20,386 nucleotides of DNA from Boletus sp. NGJ (lineage: Eukaryota > Basidiomycota > Agaricomycetes > Boletales > Boletaceae). The position numbers and the translations under genes are program-made. Positions 1 to 9,932 of the stretch are shown one piece after another. Below the pieces are notes generated by a model. The model worked only from the letters and a program-made list of their open reading frames with translations, did not search any database and had not been told where the DNA came from. Where the stretch lies: NCBI GenBank assembly GCA_019096195.1, contig JAGTXK010000223.1, forward strand, positions 1 to 20,386, in the 5' to 3' direction. The number at the start of each line of letters is the position of its first letter. The first letter of the stretch is position 1.

Positions 1-85
1 ATTAGGGCTAATACCTTTTGGTTCTTTTGCAAATGTCAAGTCTTTGCAAAATAGTCAAACATTGGGACACTTTTTTGAGCCACTG
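1..85. mobile_element. Terminal fragment of a Tc1-like transposon
   Basis: The stretch ends in TTTTTTGAGCCACTG at 71-85 followed by TA (86-87). This matches the outer end of the complete Tc1-like element at 301-1864, whose right end is TTTTTTGAGCCACTG followed by TA. The sequence further inside (1-70) differs from that element's inverted repeat. It is therefore probably the right end of a related but different copy that runs off the left edge. No transposase sequence is visible in it. Confidence 0.6.
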
Positions 86-127
86 TACTATGGAATGAAA
101 TGTGTGTGTTATGCACATATAAGTGAA

Positions 128-149
128 ATTGTTATGATCTCATAACAAT
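128..149. repeat. Perfect 10-bp palindrome with 2-bp centre
   Basis: ATTGTTATGA, then TC, then its exact reverse complement TCATAACAAT. It lies in the 213-bp spacer (88-300) between the two Tc1-like ends. Apart from this palindrome the spacer holds nothing I can assign. Function unknown; it may be chance in AT-rich DNA. Confidence 0.6.
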
Positions 150-300
150 GGGACACATGATCTGAGTAAACCAAAGGTAATCTGGGTTTTACCAGAACCT
201 GCTACTCTTCCTTCCTCTAGACAGGCAAGGGTCTAGTCAATAGGTGGGTACTTTAGCAAGGCTTTGAATGTGTTGAGTCTCACCACCTCTAACACTGATA

Positions 301-497
301 CGGTGGCTCAAAAAACTGTCTGCATGTTTGGTCATTTTTCACTAAATGCATTATTCCCCAATAATTCCTAACCTTTACCCTAACATATAGGTGTATGAAA
401 TAAAGCACTGACCCTTGGCTTTAAGACATATGAATAAGAATTGATGAACTGGCAGCCATTTCAAAACAATAACTCATTCGGACAGTTTTTTGACTCT
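301..497. repeat. Left terminal inverted repeat of the Tc1-like element (about 197 bp)
   Basis: The reverse complement of 1669-1864 matches this stretch almost base for base, from the CGGTGGCTC end through to GACAGTTTTTTGACTCT at 481-497. Differences cluster in the outer 75 bp. Repeats of about 200 bp are long for Tc1 elements, where a few tens of bp is common, but inverted-repeat lengths of this class are known. Confidence 0.92.
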
Positions 498-597
498 AAG
501 TTTTGATTACATATATTGGACCCTAGCATGCTGTAATATGATTACATACATTTGGTAAGGCTTCTATTATGTCACCATTATGTAACTGAGTGTCAGA

Positions 598-609
598 CAA
601 TATATATAA
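598..609 (+). promoter_or_regulatory. TATA-like box upstream of the Tc1 transposase
   Basis: CAATATATATAAACCCC lies about 40 bp before the likely transposase ATG at 646. Position and sequence suit a TATA box, but AT-rich context makes this weak evidence. Confidence 0.35.
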
Positions 610-645
610 ACCCCATTATTCCATGTTTATTTTCCCACCATCACC

Positions 646-1692
646 ATGAAATCCATTTCCATCTTTTAAAGAAACAATATCATCTCTCTCTTCTCTCATG
701 GGCTTTCCTCTAGGAAAATCTTTGCCCAAACTGGCCTAGGGAAATCTACAGTATGCCAAGTGCTTCAGGAACTCCAGCCAAAGAAGACTAGGCTTTTTGG
801 TGGCTGTCCTTCCAAGCTTACCTCTACCAACAAAAGAGCCATTGTCCAGCAAATTATTACTGGCAAGGCCAGGAATGCTGTTCATGCTGCCCAATACATC
901 AATGCCATTATTGATACCCCTGTCTGTCCTCAGAGTAGAAATACTCTCAAGGAAGCCTCCTTAAAGGCTGTGGTAAAGAAGAAAAAGTCACTGCTTTCTA
1001 GTGGTCACAAGAAAAGAAGATTAGCCTTTGCTCTCAAGTACCAGCATTGGACTGTGGAGGACTGGAAGAGAGTTATATGGTCAGATGAGACCAAGATCAA
1101 TAGGATTGGGTCAGATGGGCAAGAGTATGTGTGGAAAAAGAAAGGAGAGGGGCTAATTGCTAGAGAGGTCTAAGGCACAGTTAAGTTTGGAGGAGGTTCA
1201 CTGATGGTATGGGGCTGCATAGGGTGGAATGGAGTGGGGATTTTGAGTGAGGTGGAGGGGAGAATGGATGCTGAACAGTATGTGGCCATATTGGAGCAGG
1301 GGTTGCTGCAAAGCATGCAGGAATCTGAAATTCCAAAAGATGACATTATCTTTCAACAAGATAATGATCCCAAGGATACCTCTAAAAGAGCCCAAAGATG
1401 GTTTGAAAAGCAAGGAATCAAGCTTCTGGACTGGCCTGCACAATCTCCAGACCTTAATCCCATTGAACATACTTGAAATCACCTCAAAAGATGCCTCTCA
1501 GGTTATGAAAATGCTCCTACAGGTGTTCATCAATTGTGGGAAAGAGTAGTGGAGCAGTGGAGAAAGATTGATGAGGAACAGTGTCAGAAATAGATAGAAA
1601 GTATGCCTAGAAGGATTGAAGCAGTTATCAAGGCCAAAGGAGCTCATACCAAGTACCTAGATAAATTTAGAGTCAAAAAACTGTCTGAATGA
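646..1692 (+). pseudogene. Tc1-like transposase, four in-frame stops
   Basis: A single frame runs from ATG 646 to TGA 1690-1692 (348 codons before the stop), the usual length for a Tc1 transposase, with no frameshift. It would bind the inverted repeats and cut and paste the element at TA sites in the nucleus. The order is: an N-terminal helix-turn-helix segment (GLGKSTVCQVLQEL), a second DNA-binding part, then the DDE core. The core has IWSDET (first Asp), QQDNDPK (second Asp) and SPDLNPIEH (Glu), with 34 residues between the second Asp and the Glu, so DD34E. All three catalytic residues are kept. In-frame stops are TAA 667, TAA 1171, TGA 1474 (a Trp position, TGG to TGA) and TAG 1591. The last eight codons run into the right inverted repeat. 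The start is inferred, because the first stop is only seven codons in. Confidence 0.9.
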
Positions 1693-1864
1693 GTTATTGT
1701 TTTGAAATGGCTGCCAGTTCATCAATTCTTATTCATATGTCTTAAAGCCAAGGGTCAGTGCTTTATTTCATACACCTATATGTTAGGGTAAGGGTTAGGG
1801 GTTATTGGGGAATAATGTGTTTAGTGAAAATGACCAAACATGTGGATAGTTTTTTGAGCCACTG
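1669..1864. repeat. Right terminal inverted repeat of the Tc1-like element (about 196 bp)
   Basis: Inverted partner of 301-497. It contains TTAGGGTAAGGGTTAGGGG at about 1783-1801, close to the TTAGGG telomere repeat; the left copy shows the same stretch in complement with a few differences. Confidence 0.92.
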
Positions 1865-1866
1865 TA

Positions 1867-2038
1867 TGTAAAACTTCTAGCACATTCTACACCAATCCTA
1901 AAGCATGGTCTGTGTGCAACCCTCCATAGTATATAAGTAAACACTCCCTGTACTCATCACTACTTTTGTAATTACTCTTCTTATCCTTGGATATTTGCTT
2001 TGGTGAACTCTTGAGCATTTGAGTCTTCTTCCTTTTCA
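1867..2038 (+). repeat. 5' LTR remnant of the Ty3/gypsy element
   Basis: It aligns with the last 172 bp or so of the 3' LTR (from TGTAAAACTTCTAGCAC onward) with scattered substitutions and ends in TTTTCA. The first 150 bp or so of the LTR, present at 9497-9641 in the 3' copy, are missing; the Tc1-like element occupies that position. The sequence left of the Tc1 copy is not the missing LTR part, so the region was rearranged as well as inserted into. Confidence 0.85.
1930..1937 (+). promoter_or_regulatory. TATA box in the 5' LTR
   Basis: TATATAAG within CCATAGTATATAAGTAAACAC, conserved in the 3' LTR at 9706-9713. It is the likely LTR promoter element for the retrotransposon transcript. Confidence 0.6.
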
Positions 2039-2418
2039 AATTCCAAAATTACCCCTTGGTCACTGGGCCCTTCATTCCTGGACTACCTTTCCCCCCTCGC
2101 CAAAGCCTCACTGTCGTCTTTAATGATGTGCTTGTCTCTTTCTCGGCCACTCCTCTCCACATCCATTTCCTAGGACAGTCATAGACTCCAAGGGTTGACT
2201 CAAGAAAGTGTGATTAGCGTTAAACATAATTCCAGCCTTTAAAGGTGGTTGCTAGCATCACACACAAGCTACAACTAGAAGAGAAGATAAGAAGTATGGT
2301 CCCCCTTTGTCTCGTTTTACTATCTGCATCATCAATTCCCTCTATCTATCCTCGCAACCCTTTGTTGCAGACATCCCACAGCTGGACCTCAGGCTTAAGA
2401 GGAATCTATTAGTGCACA
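2039..2418 (+). other. Ty3/gypsy leader, left part, no gene seen
   Basis: This C-rich stretch follows the 5' LTR. Sequence directly after the LTR end (AATTCCAAAATTACCCC) does not resemble a standard tRNA-complementary primer site. I see no protein I can recognise; the short frame at 2307-2531 has no family features and crosses the probable boundary of the nested LTR. Confidence 0.5.
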
Positions 2419-3450
2419 TGACACACTTGGGCATATCACCCAACTATCTGATAATCATATGCTTGTCCAGCATCACAAACAAGGATAACATTGCTTTAAC
2501 CAATAGTGCACTATGGCCCTTTGTGTGTTGAGGCCTAACTGAAAGGAACAACCAACAAAGTGAAGGGTGAAGCCTAGACTCAATATCTCAAGCATTGCCA
2601 TTCACAGCAATATGCAAGAGAAAGAAGAGCAATTTCAAGGCTAGAGGAAACATGATACTCTACCAGCTACTTTATATACTACCAATAGTGGTGCATGGAC
2701 CATGCTATGCTATGATGTCGTAGATACTAGGTATGACATCACAGGAATGAAGAATATTAGTGTTCAATAGCAAGAGAGAGAAATGGGGGAACAAGATGTG
2801 TGTGATATATGCATGTAAGTGAAATGGTAGTCCGTGATGTTCTGGGCATGGCTACATTGTGATATATCAAAGGAAACTGATAGATAGAGACAGAGAGATG
2901 AGATCGTATCAGAGGATAGGATTGGATCTTGTCTATATCTATGGAGTTAATCTAGTGTTGGCTTGATTAGTACTTGTGAGGGTATGGTGGATGATCTACA
3001 GTGTGAGGTGAGGATCTGGAGGCAAGCTCCTGATTAGTAATCTTGGTGTGAATGCCGAGCACTGCATCAGGTACTGTCTATGGGGTGGCATAGTTTAGAG
3101 GTGTGTGGGCTTATGCTTGTGGCGATGAATGCTGGGATTAGCTGTGAGGCTACTTGGTGTCATAGATATAACAGATACAACTAGGGTACAACTAATGAAA
3201 GCGTACTTGGGTATAATTGGTAGTGTGATGTATCATATGGTGAAGGATACAATGGGTGACTACTCTAGGTGTATGTGAGGTAAGGCGAGGTTGGAGGTTG
3301 GTGAATGGTAGATGAGTATATCATCTATAGGTAGTGTGAGAGTGTAGAGAGGTGGTGATAAATAATAGGTATCACGTGTGAGCGTTTCATATATGCTGGT
3401 GATACGCTAGTGTACCCAGGTTCGTGTGATTACCTGTGATGTCATGCACA
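2419..3450 (-). mobile_element. Probable solo LTR nested in the Ty3/gypsy leader
   Basis: The 1032-bp segment begins TGACACAC and ends GTCATGCACA on the plus strand and is flanked by GCACA on both sides (2414-2418 and 3451-3455), a 5-bp target duplication. On the minus strand it reads TG...CA and has a promoter-like TATATAAA (2671-2678). Its G-rich plus strand contrasts sharply with the C-rich retrotransposon sequence on either side, which supports a foreign insert. No coding sequence is seen. The exact boundaries were chosen by searching for a duplication, so they could be wrong even if the insert is real. Confidence 0.55.
2671..2678 (-). promoter_or_regulatory. TATA box of the nested LTR
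   Basis: Minus-strand TATATAAA, about 250 bp before the proposed LTR end, in a GTATATAAAG context typical of LTR promoters. It fixes the likely orientation of the nested LTR as minus. Confidence 0.45.
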
Positions 3451-3455
3451 GCACA

Positions 3456-4239
3456 TGAAGGGAGTTTATCTCAACTTCTCCCCATGTGCACCCTTCTGCA
3501 GTATAGGAGTTATCCTCCAGTTCCATACATGTCCCCTGTCTGTTCTCATCAAGGGTCTTCTTTTAGGACCACCATCTCCACCTTCCATGTAATTCTGAGT
3601 AAGCTTCTGAGTGCCACTTAGTCACCCCCTCACATCCCAGTTGACCATCTGGGACAAAGGTGACACCTTTGCCTAGTCCTACAATCTCTGTGGACCTTCC
3701 TTGCTTAACCTGAAGCCTGCATCAACAACCTTATTACTGTGCCTGTCTATGCCTCCTCCAACACTTAATATGGTAGACCCAACTGTAATGTCCATGCACA
3801 CCAACCTTCTATGTGCCACCAATACTGGCTTCCACCCAGCACAACCCACCAAAGCAAACCACAATGCATCGGCTTCATCTCACTCTTTAGCTCCTTCCTT
3901 CCAATCAAGAGAATAGAATCTCCATATTCCACCATCTCTCCTGCATTACCCAGGAGATAAAAATGTCATACCCTCAGATCCACCCTTACTCATGCCCCAC
4001 TAGCAGAATTGCTTTATCTGCAACAATGCTATACCTGGGTGAAGACCAGGAGATGCTGGAGCATCCACTCATGCCCTGAGCCCCAGTACCTCACTATCCG
4101 ATCTCAGCACTGGAAGTACCCCTGATGCTATCACCCATCAAAGACCCTGCCACCACCTGGCTTAGAGAGTTTGAAGTATGACATGTGGTGTACCAAATCA
4201 ATCCAGTCAATGCCAGCCCCCCCTTCATGTCCTCCTCCT
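3456..4239 (+). other. Ty3/gypsy leader, right part, no clear gene
   Basis: C-rich sequence between the nested LTR and the recognisable gag. Open frames here (for example 3701-3916) are Pro/Ser/Thr-rich and could be remnants of a low-complexity gag N-terminus, but no domain is recognisable and stops interrupt every frame. Confidence 0.4.
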
Positions 4240-5230
4240 AACCTCACAATGATGCCCCCACTCCCTCCACAACAACCTCCACCATAAAGACCTCTTCCAC
4301 AACCCCCATTATCACCAGGAACTTCCCTCTCTCTGGGTTCCCCCCATGCTCCTGCCAGAGACTTCCTGCCCCCCTCCACCAAACTGGAAAAGTCCCTGAC
4401 CTCAAAGCCAGAACATTATGACAGGAACAAGGAAAGGTTCATCCAGTGGTGGAGAACAATAAAGTTCTACCTCCAGGGCTTCAAAGTGGTGCCAATGGAC
4501 TAATAAAAATTTCTCATTGTGCTCTCGTATCTAAGAGGTGTGAACCCTGCTGGACACTTTGCAGATTTCATAGTGCAATAAGACACCATGAATGTGATGT
4601 GTTTCACCCACTTTGAAGTGAAAATGGTGAAACACTTCTAGCCAGCTGGGTTGGTAAGGAAGGCAGAAAAGAAGCTCTTTGCCCTAAAGCAGGGAAAGGA
4701 CATGGTGGAAGACTACTTCATCAAACTCTACTACCTGGTGATCAAAGCACAGTTTAATGTGTGGATCCACAGGCAAATCATCATGGACCAAATCTAACGT
4801 GCAGTGCATTCAGATATCATGGAGTACATGAAATGCTACAAGCCTGAACTAATCAACTCCTTCAACATTAGAGAATGGAAACAGGCTCTCATCAGAGGAG
4901 AAGAGATTCTGGCCACCATTGCCGAAAGAAAGCAGATGGTCTATGCCACAGGCCCAACATATAACCTATACTTTGTTCCTCACCCCCACCAGAAATATAT
5001 ACCACCTGCTGGACCACCTCCTACCACAGCTGCTCTTGCGATGACTCCACATCCACACTTCAATGCACCAAGTATCTTCCTCAGTAGAGGCACTCCCATA
5101 GAGTTAGATAAGGCATGAGCAGCAGGGCTATATCATGTATACAGAAAACTATGGCCATATACTGATCATTCTCCAAGGCCTTGCCCTCAGGCAAGAGGAT
5201 TAGTAATAAATGGACAAGAGATATCCTCTG
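4240..5230 (+). pseudogene. gag: Ty3/gypsy gag (capsid and lost nucleocapsid) relic
   Basis: Gag would form the retrotransposon particle in the cytoplasm and package its RNA. After a Thr/Ser/Pro-rich start, the frame shows a Ty3-type capsid segment: KPEHYDRNKERFIQWW near 4400-4450, then LSYLRG, FALKQGKDMVEDYF, and REWKQALIRGEE near 4880. In-frame stops occur at about 4501, 4504, 4579, 4639, 4795 and 5116. The last is TGA where relatives have Arg, fitting CGA to TGA. The expected CCHC zinc knuckle at 5131-5172 is destroyed: the frame is still readable, but the first two Cys are Tyr, the His is Pro and the last Cys is Ser. The exact start of gag is not defined. Confidence 0.75.
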
Positions 5231-5681
5231 AAATGTTCACATAGATTCACATGATGATGGCAGATGTAGAAAAACCAGAGGAGAACAACAGTAGTGTACA
5301 ATTCACTGCAGGCACAAGCTTGGACTTGTTGTTTCAACTTGTATAGTAGATACCAGTCAACCTGCTGTACCCTCCCTTAAATCATTGCAAAAGAATTGAT
5401 TTTCCATTCTAAGCATTGATGAGACTGAACCCAAAAACCAAGTGAACCTCTCCATGTTCCCAAGAGAGCCAACAAAGATCCTGTTGCATCCAAGAAAAGT
5501 TGCCTTCAGCCCTGAAGTAAAGAAGGACAACAGACTGAACAACGCAAACACAATATCTTGCAAACACTCTCAGGAGACCAAACAAAAGGAAGAGATGTCC
5601 TCTTGTTCCTGGTTGAACATGATAGACCCATGGTCTATAAGATGAATGAAGGCCCAGGTGGAAAACCCTGACACTAACTGA
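5231..5681 (+). other. gag-pol junction region, unassigned
   Basis: About 450 bp between the lost zinc knuckle and the protease frame. Translations give short Asn/Lys/Ser-rich peptides broken by stops in every frame. It was probably part of the gag-pol coding region, but I cannot assign a domain. Confidence 0.45.
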
Positions 5682-8600
5682 AGTGTCAAATACCTGAAAT
5701 TCTTCATCCACAATATCAGGATGATTGAAGTGTCTCAAGATCTCATTCAAGACCTCCAGAAACTTTCACCTGAGGATGCCCATTGGGTGTTGCATGATCT
5801 ACAACATACCCCTAAGTTCAGAAAGGTGTCTTCCCATAACACAAAGCAAAATGCTCTTGAGATCCTGGTGGGACTGGAGCTGTCAAATGGCAGGAGCAAT
5901 GAGGTGCAAGCCCTCATCGACTCCAGCTGCACTAGATCATCCATTCACAAGAAGTATATGGCTGAAAAGGGGGTACCAACACACCAACTACTATGTGCCC
6001 TCACTGTGTATAATGCTAATGGCACATTAAATGCCAGAGGCAAAATAGAGAGATTTGTCATCATTGAAATCCACATAAATGACCATAAGGAACAGATCAC
6101 CCTCACAGTCACTAACCTGGGGCTGAACACTGTGTTTCTCAGATATGATTGGCTAAAAATGCACAACCCAGCCATTGACTGGAAAACAGAATAAATCTCC
6201 TTCAGGTGTGAGAAAGACCACATGATGGGAATCACAGACAAAGAGGACAAGCTAGACCAGGACTTTGCACCCTTGCAAAGTGACAGACTCTTCAAGCTAG
6301 ATATTGAAGAGTACATGCAGAACGTCACCATGGAGGTAGCTATCAAAGACTATGTCCAGAAGAAAAAGGAGACCTTTTGAGGAGGCTGCCCCTGGGTATG
6401 TCCACAAGTTCAAGGACGTATTTGCAAAAGAAAACTTTGATGCGCTACCTCCAAGACATCCCTGGGACTATGCCATCAAACTACTCCCAAGAGAACACAA
6501 GGTGGACTGCAAAGTGTACCACCTAAATCTAGAAAAGCAAAAGGAACTCAATGCCTTCCTTAAGGAGAACCTCAAGTCTAGGAGAATACACCCCTCCAAG
6601 TCTCTGTTTGCCTCAGCCTTCTTCTTCATCAAGAAGAAAGACGGACGCCTCCACCTTGTGCAAGATTATCACAAGCTCAACATGATAACAAGACACAACC
6701 AATACCCCCCTCATAGCCAAACTAGTCAACAAGCTGAAGGCAGTTAAGTATTACATGAAGTTCAATGTGAGGTGGGGGTACAATAACATGCAAATGGCAG
6801 AGGGAGATGAGTGGAAGGTGGCCTTTCACACTAACAGAGGACTCTTCAAGCCCCTTGTGATGTTCTTTGGCCTAACCAACTTACCAGTGATATTTCAAAC
6901 TATAATGAAATTGCTGCTCAAGGAGCTGGTAGATCAAGGCATAGTGGTGGTCTATATAGATAACATCATGATATTCACAAAGATGATCAGAGAGCACTGC
7001 CAAGTAGTATGAGAAGTACTACAAATTCTAAGAGACACCCACCTTTATCTGCATCACAACAAGTGCAATTTCAAGGTCCAAGAGATGGAATTCCTCGGAC
7101 TCATAATCACACAAGACAAGGTGAAGGTGGACAACAAGAAGGTTGTGGCAATAAAAGACTGGCCAGTATCCAAATTGAAGAAAGCACTCTGAGGTTTCTT
7201 GGGATTCCTCAACTTCTATCAATGCTTTGTAAAGAATTTCATAATGAGAGTGTGCCTACTGAATGCACTCATGTCAGTGAAGAAGGACTTCAAGTGGACC
7301 TCCCAATGCCAGCAAGCCCTTCTCAACCTCAAATGCACCATATCTAAGGCCCCAGAACCCATGATGCCCACCAACACTAACCTGTACTGTATGGAGATAG
7401 ATGGCTTGGGCATCAGGATTAGTGCAATCCTCTCCCAATGACATGATAGAGTGTGGCACCCTGTTGCCTTCATATCATGTTCTCTCAATGACACAGAATG
7501 CAACTACCATGCTGTCAACTTGGAAATGCTAGCCATCATCTTCACCCTCAATGAGTGGCATCAATATCTCCTTGAGGTAGCCCACCCAATTGAAATCCTC
7601 ATGGACTATAAGAACCTCAAGTTCTTCCAACATCCTTAGGATCTATCCCATTGCCAAGCCTGCTGGCAACAGATCATTCAAGAATACCACCTTACGATTA
7701 CCCACTGCCTAGACAAGACCAACTCCACCGATCCTCTATTCTGGAGGCCAGACTTCGAAAAGAGTGTGACATCTGATAACACCACACAAACACTCCTTCC
7801 CGACACACTTTTCTTGCCACCACCATCCCCCCTTTCCATAAAAGTCTCCCTGAATACTGTAGCATCCACCAGTATACTCATGTGAATCACTGAACTGCAA
7901 TACAAACTCAAACAATTTGTCAAAGAGGGACTGGAAAAGAATAACATGCCCTGGACGAGAAAGGACAGCCTCATTAAATGGAAAAACCTCACATACATCC
8001 CAAATGATGAAAAACTTCATGAAAATATAATCACAGCCAACCATAACCATCCAATCACTGGCCACCCCAGTATCCAGTGAACACATAATCTCATTATAAG
8101 TAAATACTACTGGCCAACACTTTGCAAAGATGTTGAAGGGTACATATGAGGATGTGACACTTGCCAAAAGGTCAAGGCAAAGACCACATCCCTCCACACC
8201 CCCCTCCATCTGAATGAAATCCCCTCCATTCCATGGGGGATTATCTCAGTGGACCTCATCTGCCCCCTCCCCCAATTCAAAGGAAAGAATGCCATCCTTG
8301 TTGTTGTTGACAGATTCTCCAAAATGGTCCACCTCACCTTAGTGATAGACACCATCACATCACAAGGAGTTGCCACTGTCTTCTGTGACCATAGTGTTCA
8401 AACTCCACGGAGTACCACAGAAAGTTATATTTAACAGGGGGACATAGTTCATCTCATCGTTCATGTGAGACCTCTACACACTCCTCAGGATTCAAGCAAA
8501 CCTGTTGATGGCCTATCATCCACAAACCAACAGCCAGACAGAACACGTGAACCAAGAGGTAGAGAAATATCTCTGCATTTATGTGAATTACTAGCAGACC

Positions 8601-9485
8601 AATTGGGCAGAATGGCTCCCCCTTGCAGAGTTCACTCACAACTTGCAAATGACCAGTGCAACAGGTATCTCACCTTTCTTACTCAACTATGGGCAACAGC
8701 CACATATTTCCAATAAAAGGGTTGAAGTCCACAATAAGTCAGCCATCACATTCATTGAACAGATGAAGCTACACCACGAGAATGCCAAGTCCACCCTGAA
8801 AAAGGCTGCTGAAGCCATGAAGAGAAGTCATGATAAACAGGTGTCACCACCACCAAACTACACTATGGGTCAACAAATTCTACTAGAGGGAACACACATT
8901 CACACTAACAGACCCATAAAAAAGATCAATGACAAACATTATAGACCCTTCAAAGTCAAGCAAAAAGTTGGTGAGGCTTTCTATGAGCTGGGAATACCAA
9001 AGACATGAAGAGGAATCCACCCAGTCTTCCACAAATTCCTCTTAACTTTGTATCATGAAGAATTCTCCCCCTCACAGATGAGATCAAAGCCACCACCACT
9101 GGTCACTGTGCAACAGAAGAAGGAATATGAAGTACAGGAAGTATTAGATTTGTGAAAGCGACTAGGAAAAACAGAGTACCTTGTCCACTAGAAGGGATAC
9201 CCACCCAAAGAGCATATCTGGGAGTCAAAGACGTACACCAAAAATACATCCAAACTCATAGAGAAGTTTCACACCACCCACCCATTGGCCATTCACACCC
9301 TTGCCAGTGACAAGTGCGACTGCATGACATGCATCTCTTCCAAGACCCCCCTTTTCCTCAATGCTGACTTCTGCACACTCACAAAATCTCTCAACCAACT
9401 CCCAGACCACCTCTTCAAAATTCCTTTGCCTGACACCCAACCACTTATCACCAGTATTCTCATCAATCAGGAGTTCAACAGCTAA
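5682..9485 (+). pseudogene. pol: Ty3/gypsy pol relic: protease, RT, RNase H, integrase, chromodomain
   Basis: Pol would process the polyprotein, copy RNA to DNA and integrate it. The order seen is: aspartic protease with ALIDSSCTRSSI (DSG changed to DSS at 5919-5927); RT from about 6400 with FFIKKKDGRLHLVQDYHKLN, then VVYIDNIMIF where YxDD has become YIDN (6953-6964); RNase H with MEIDGLG and ILMDYKNLKFF; integrase with a zinc-binding GCDTCQK segment and the core ISVDLICPLP. The second core Asp is Asn (FNRG at 8430-8441), while the third acidic residue (SQTEHVNQ) is kept. A chromodomain follows at about 9125-9280 (EYEVQEVLDL to WESKTYTKN). Frameshifts occur at a C6 run (6705-6710) and near 8395. 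Stops include 7010, 7190, 7439, 7637, 9006 and two in the chromodomain; several sit where relatives have Arg or Trp. The frame ends at 9485, next to the polypurine tract. Confidence 0.92.
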
Positions 9486-9493
9486 AAAGGGGG
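9484..9493 (+). other. Polypurine tract
   Basis: AAAAAGGGGG just before the 3' LTR start (TGAAACACC at 9497), overlapping the pol stop. It is the expected plus-strand priming site in reverse transcription. Confidence 0.85.
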
Positions 9494-9496
9494 TAA

Positions 9497-9815
9497 TGAA
9501 ACACCCCTTTCCATATCATACATACATACTTATGATACTTAGATGCTCCCATGAACAATTACATATTAGCTAATAGAGTCACCCCAACCCAAACCCAGAC
9601 CATGACAACATGACTATGTGATAGGACAGTCCAGAACACTTATGTAAAACTTCTAGCACATTCTACACCAGCCCTAAAGCATGGTCTGTGTGTGACCCTC
9701 CATAGTATATAAGTAAACACTCCCTGTACTCATTCACTACTTTTGAAATTACTCTTCTTACCCTTGAATATTCGCTTTGGCAAACTCTTAGGCATTTGAG
9801 TCTCCTTTCTTTTCA
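9497..9815 (+). repeat. 3' LTR of the Ty3/gypsy element
   Basis: The 319-bp LTR begins TGAAACACC directly after the polypurine tract and ends CTTTTCA. Its last 174 bp align with 1867-2038. A TATA box lies at 9706-9713 and a run of about 145 bp upstream of 9642 has no counterpart left in the 5' copy. Differences between the two LTRs over the shared part are scattered substitutions and small indels, so the insertion is not recent. Confidence 0.9.
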
Positions 9816-9932
9816 GTGGACAACCTGCAAGGGCATACAAGGTCTTGTGGAATTTAGACACTTTTGCTGATGCCCTTACATCCAAGTCCCCATCTTTTCA
9901 AATTTATATTTAGCCAATACATTGGTGATGCA

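Larger units (their letters stand above)
301..1864 (+). mobile_element. Complete Tc1/mariner element, inactivated
   Basis: The element is 1564 bp long, flanked by TA (299-300 and 1865-1866), the target duplication of the Tc1/mariner superfamily. Both ends read CAGTGGCTCAAAAAACT or a close variant when oriented inward (the left end starts CGGTGGCTC). It carries one transposase gene with four in-frame stops. The DD34E catalytic spacing and the TA target place it in the Tc1 branch. Its right end abuts the truncated 5' LTR of the Ty3/gypsy element, within a TA that is also present in the 3' LTR, so it probably inserted into that LTR. Confidence 0.93.
1867..9815 (+). mobile_element. Ty3/gypsy chromovirus-type LTR retrotransposon, decayed
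   Basis: Matching LTR sequences at 1867-2038 and 9497-9815 enclose a gag relic, then a pol relic in the order protease, reverse transcriptase, RNase H, integrase, chromodomain. That order is diagnostic of Ty3/gypsy, and the C-terminal chromodomain marks the chromovirus branch. A polypurine tract sits directly before the 3' LTR. No confident tRNA primer-binding site follows the 5' LTR. The 5' LTR lacks its first 150 bp or so, so the element is not complete. Many stops, at least two frameshifts and several Asp to Asn changes at active sites show it is dead. The GTGGA after the 3' LTR (9816-9820) would be the target duplication, but the left partner is lost. Confidence 0.93.

Noticed and set aside
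4131-4382. Glycine-rich minus-strand frame
   Set aside because: Its composition comes from the C-rich gag leader on the plus strand. No start context or domain supports it.
5409-6346. Several minus-strand frames (5409-5750, 5945-6346 and others)
   Set aside because: They are shadows of the gypsy protease region, which is readable on the plus strand.
7678-8376. Overlapping minus-strand frames up to 157 residues
   Set aside because: They lie opposite the RNase H to integrase segment and lack any recognisable domain.
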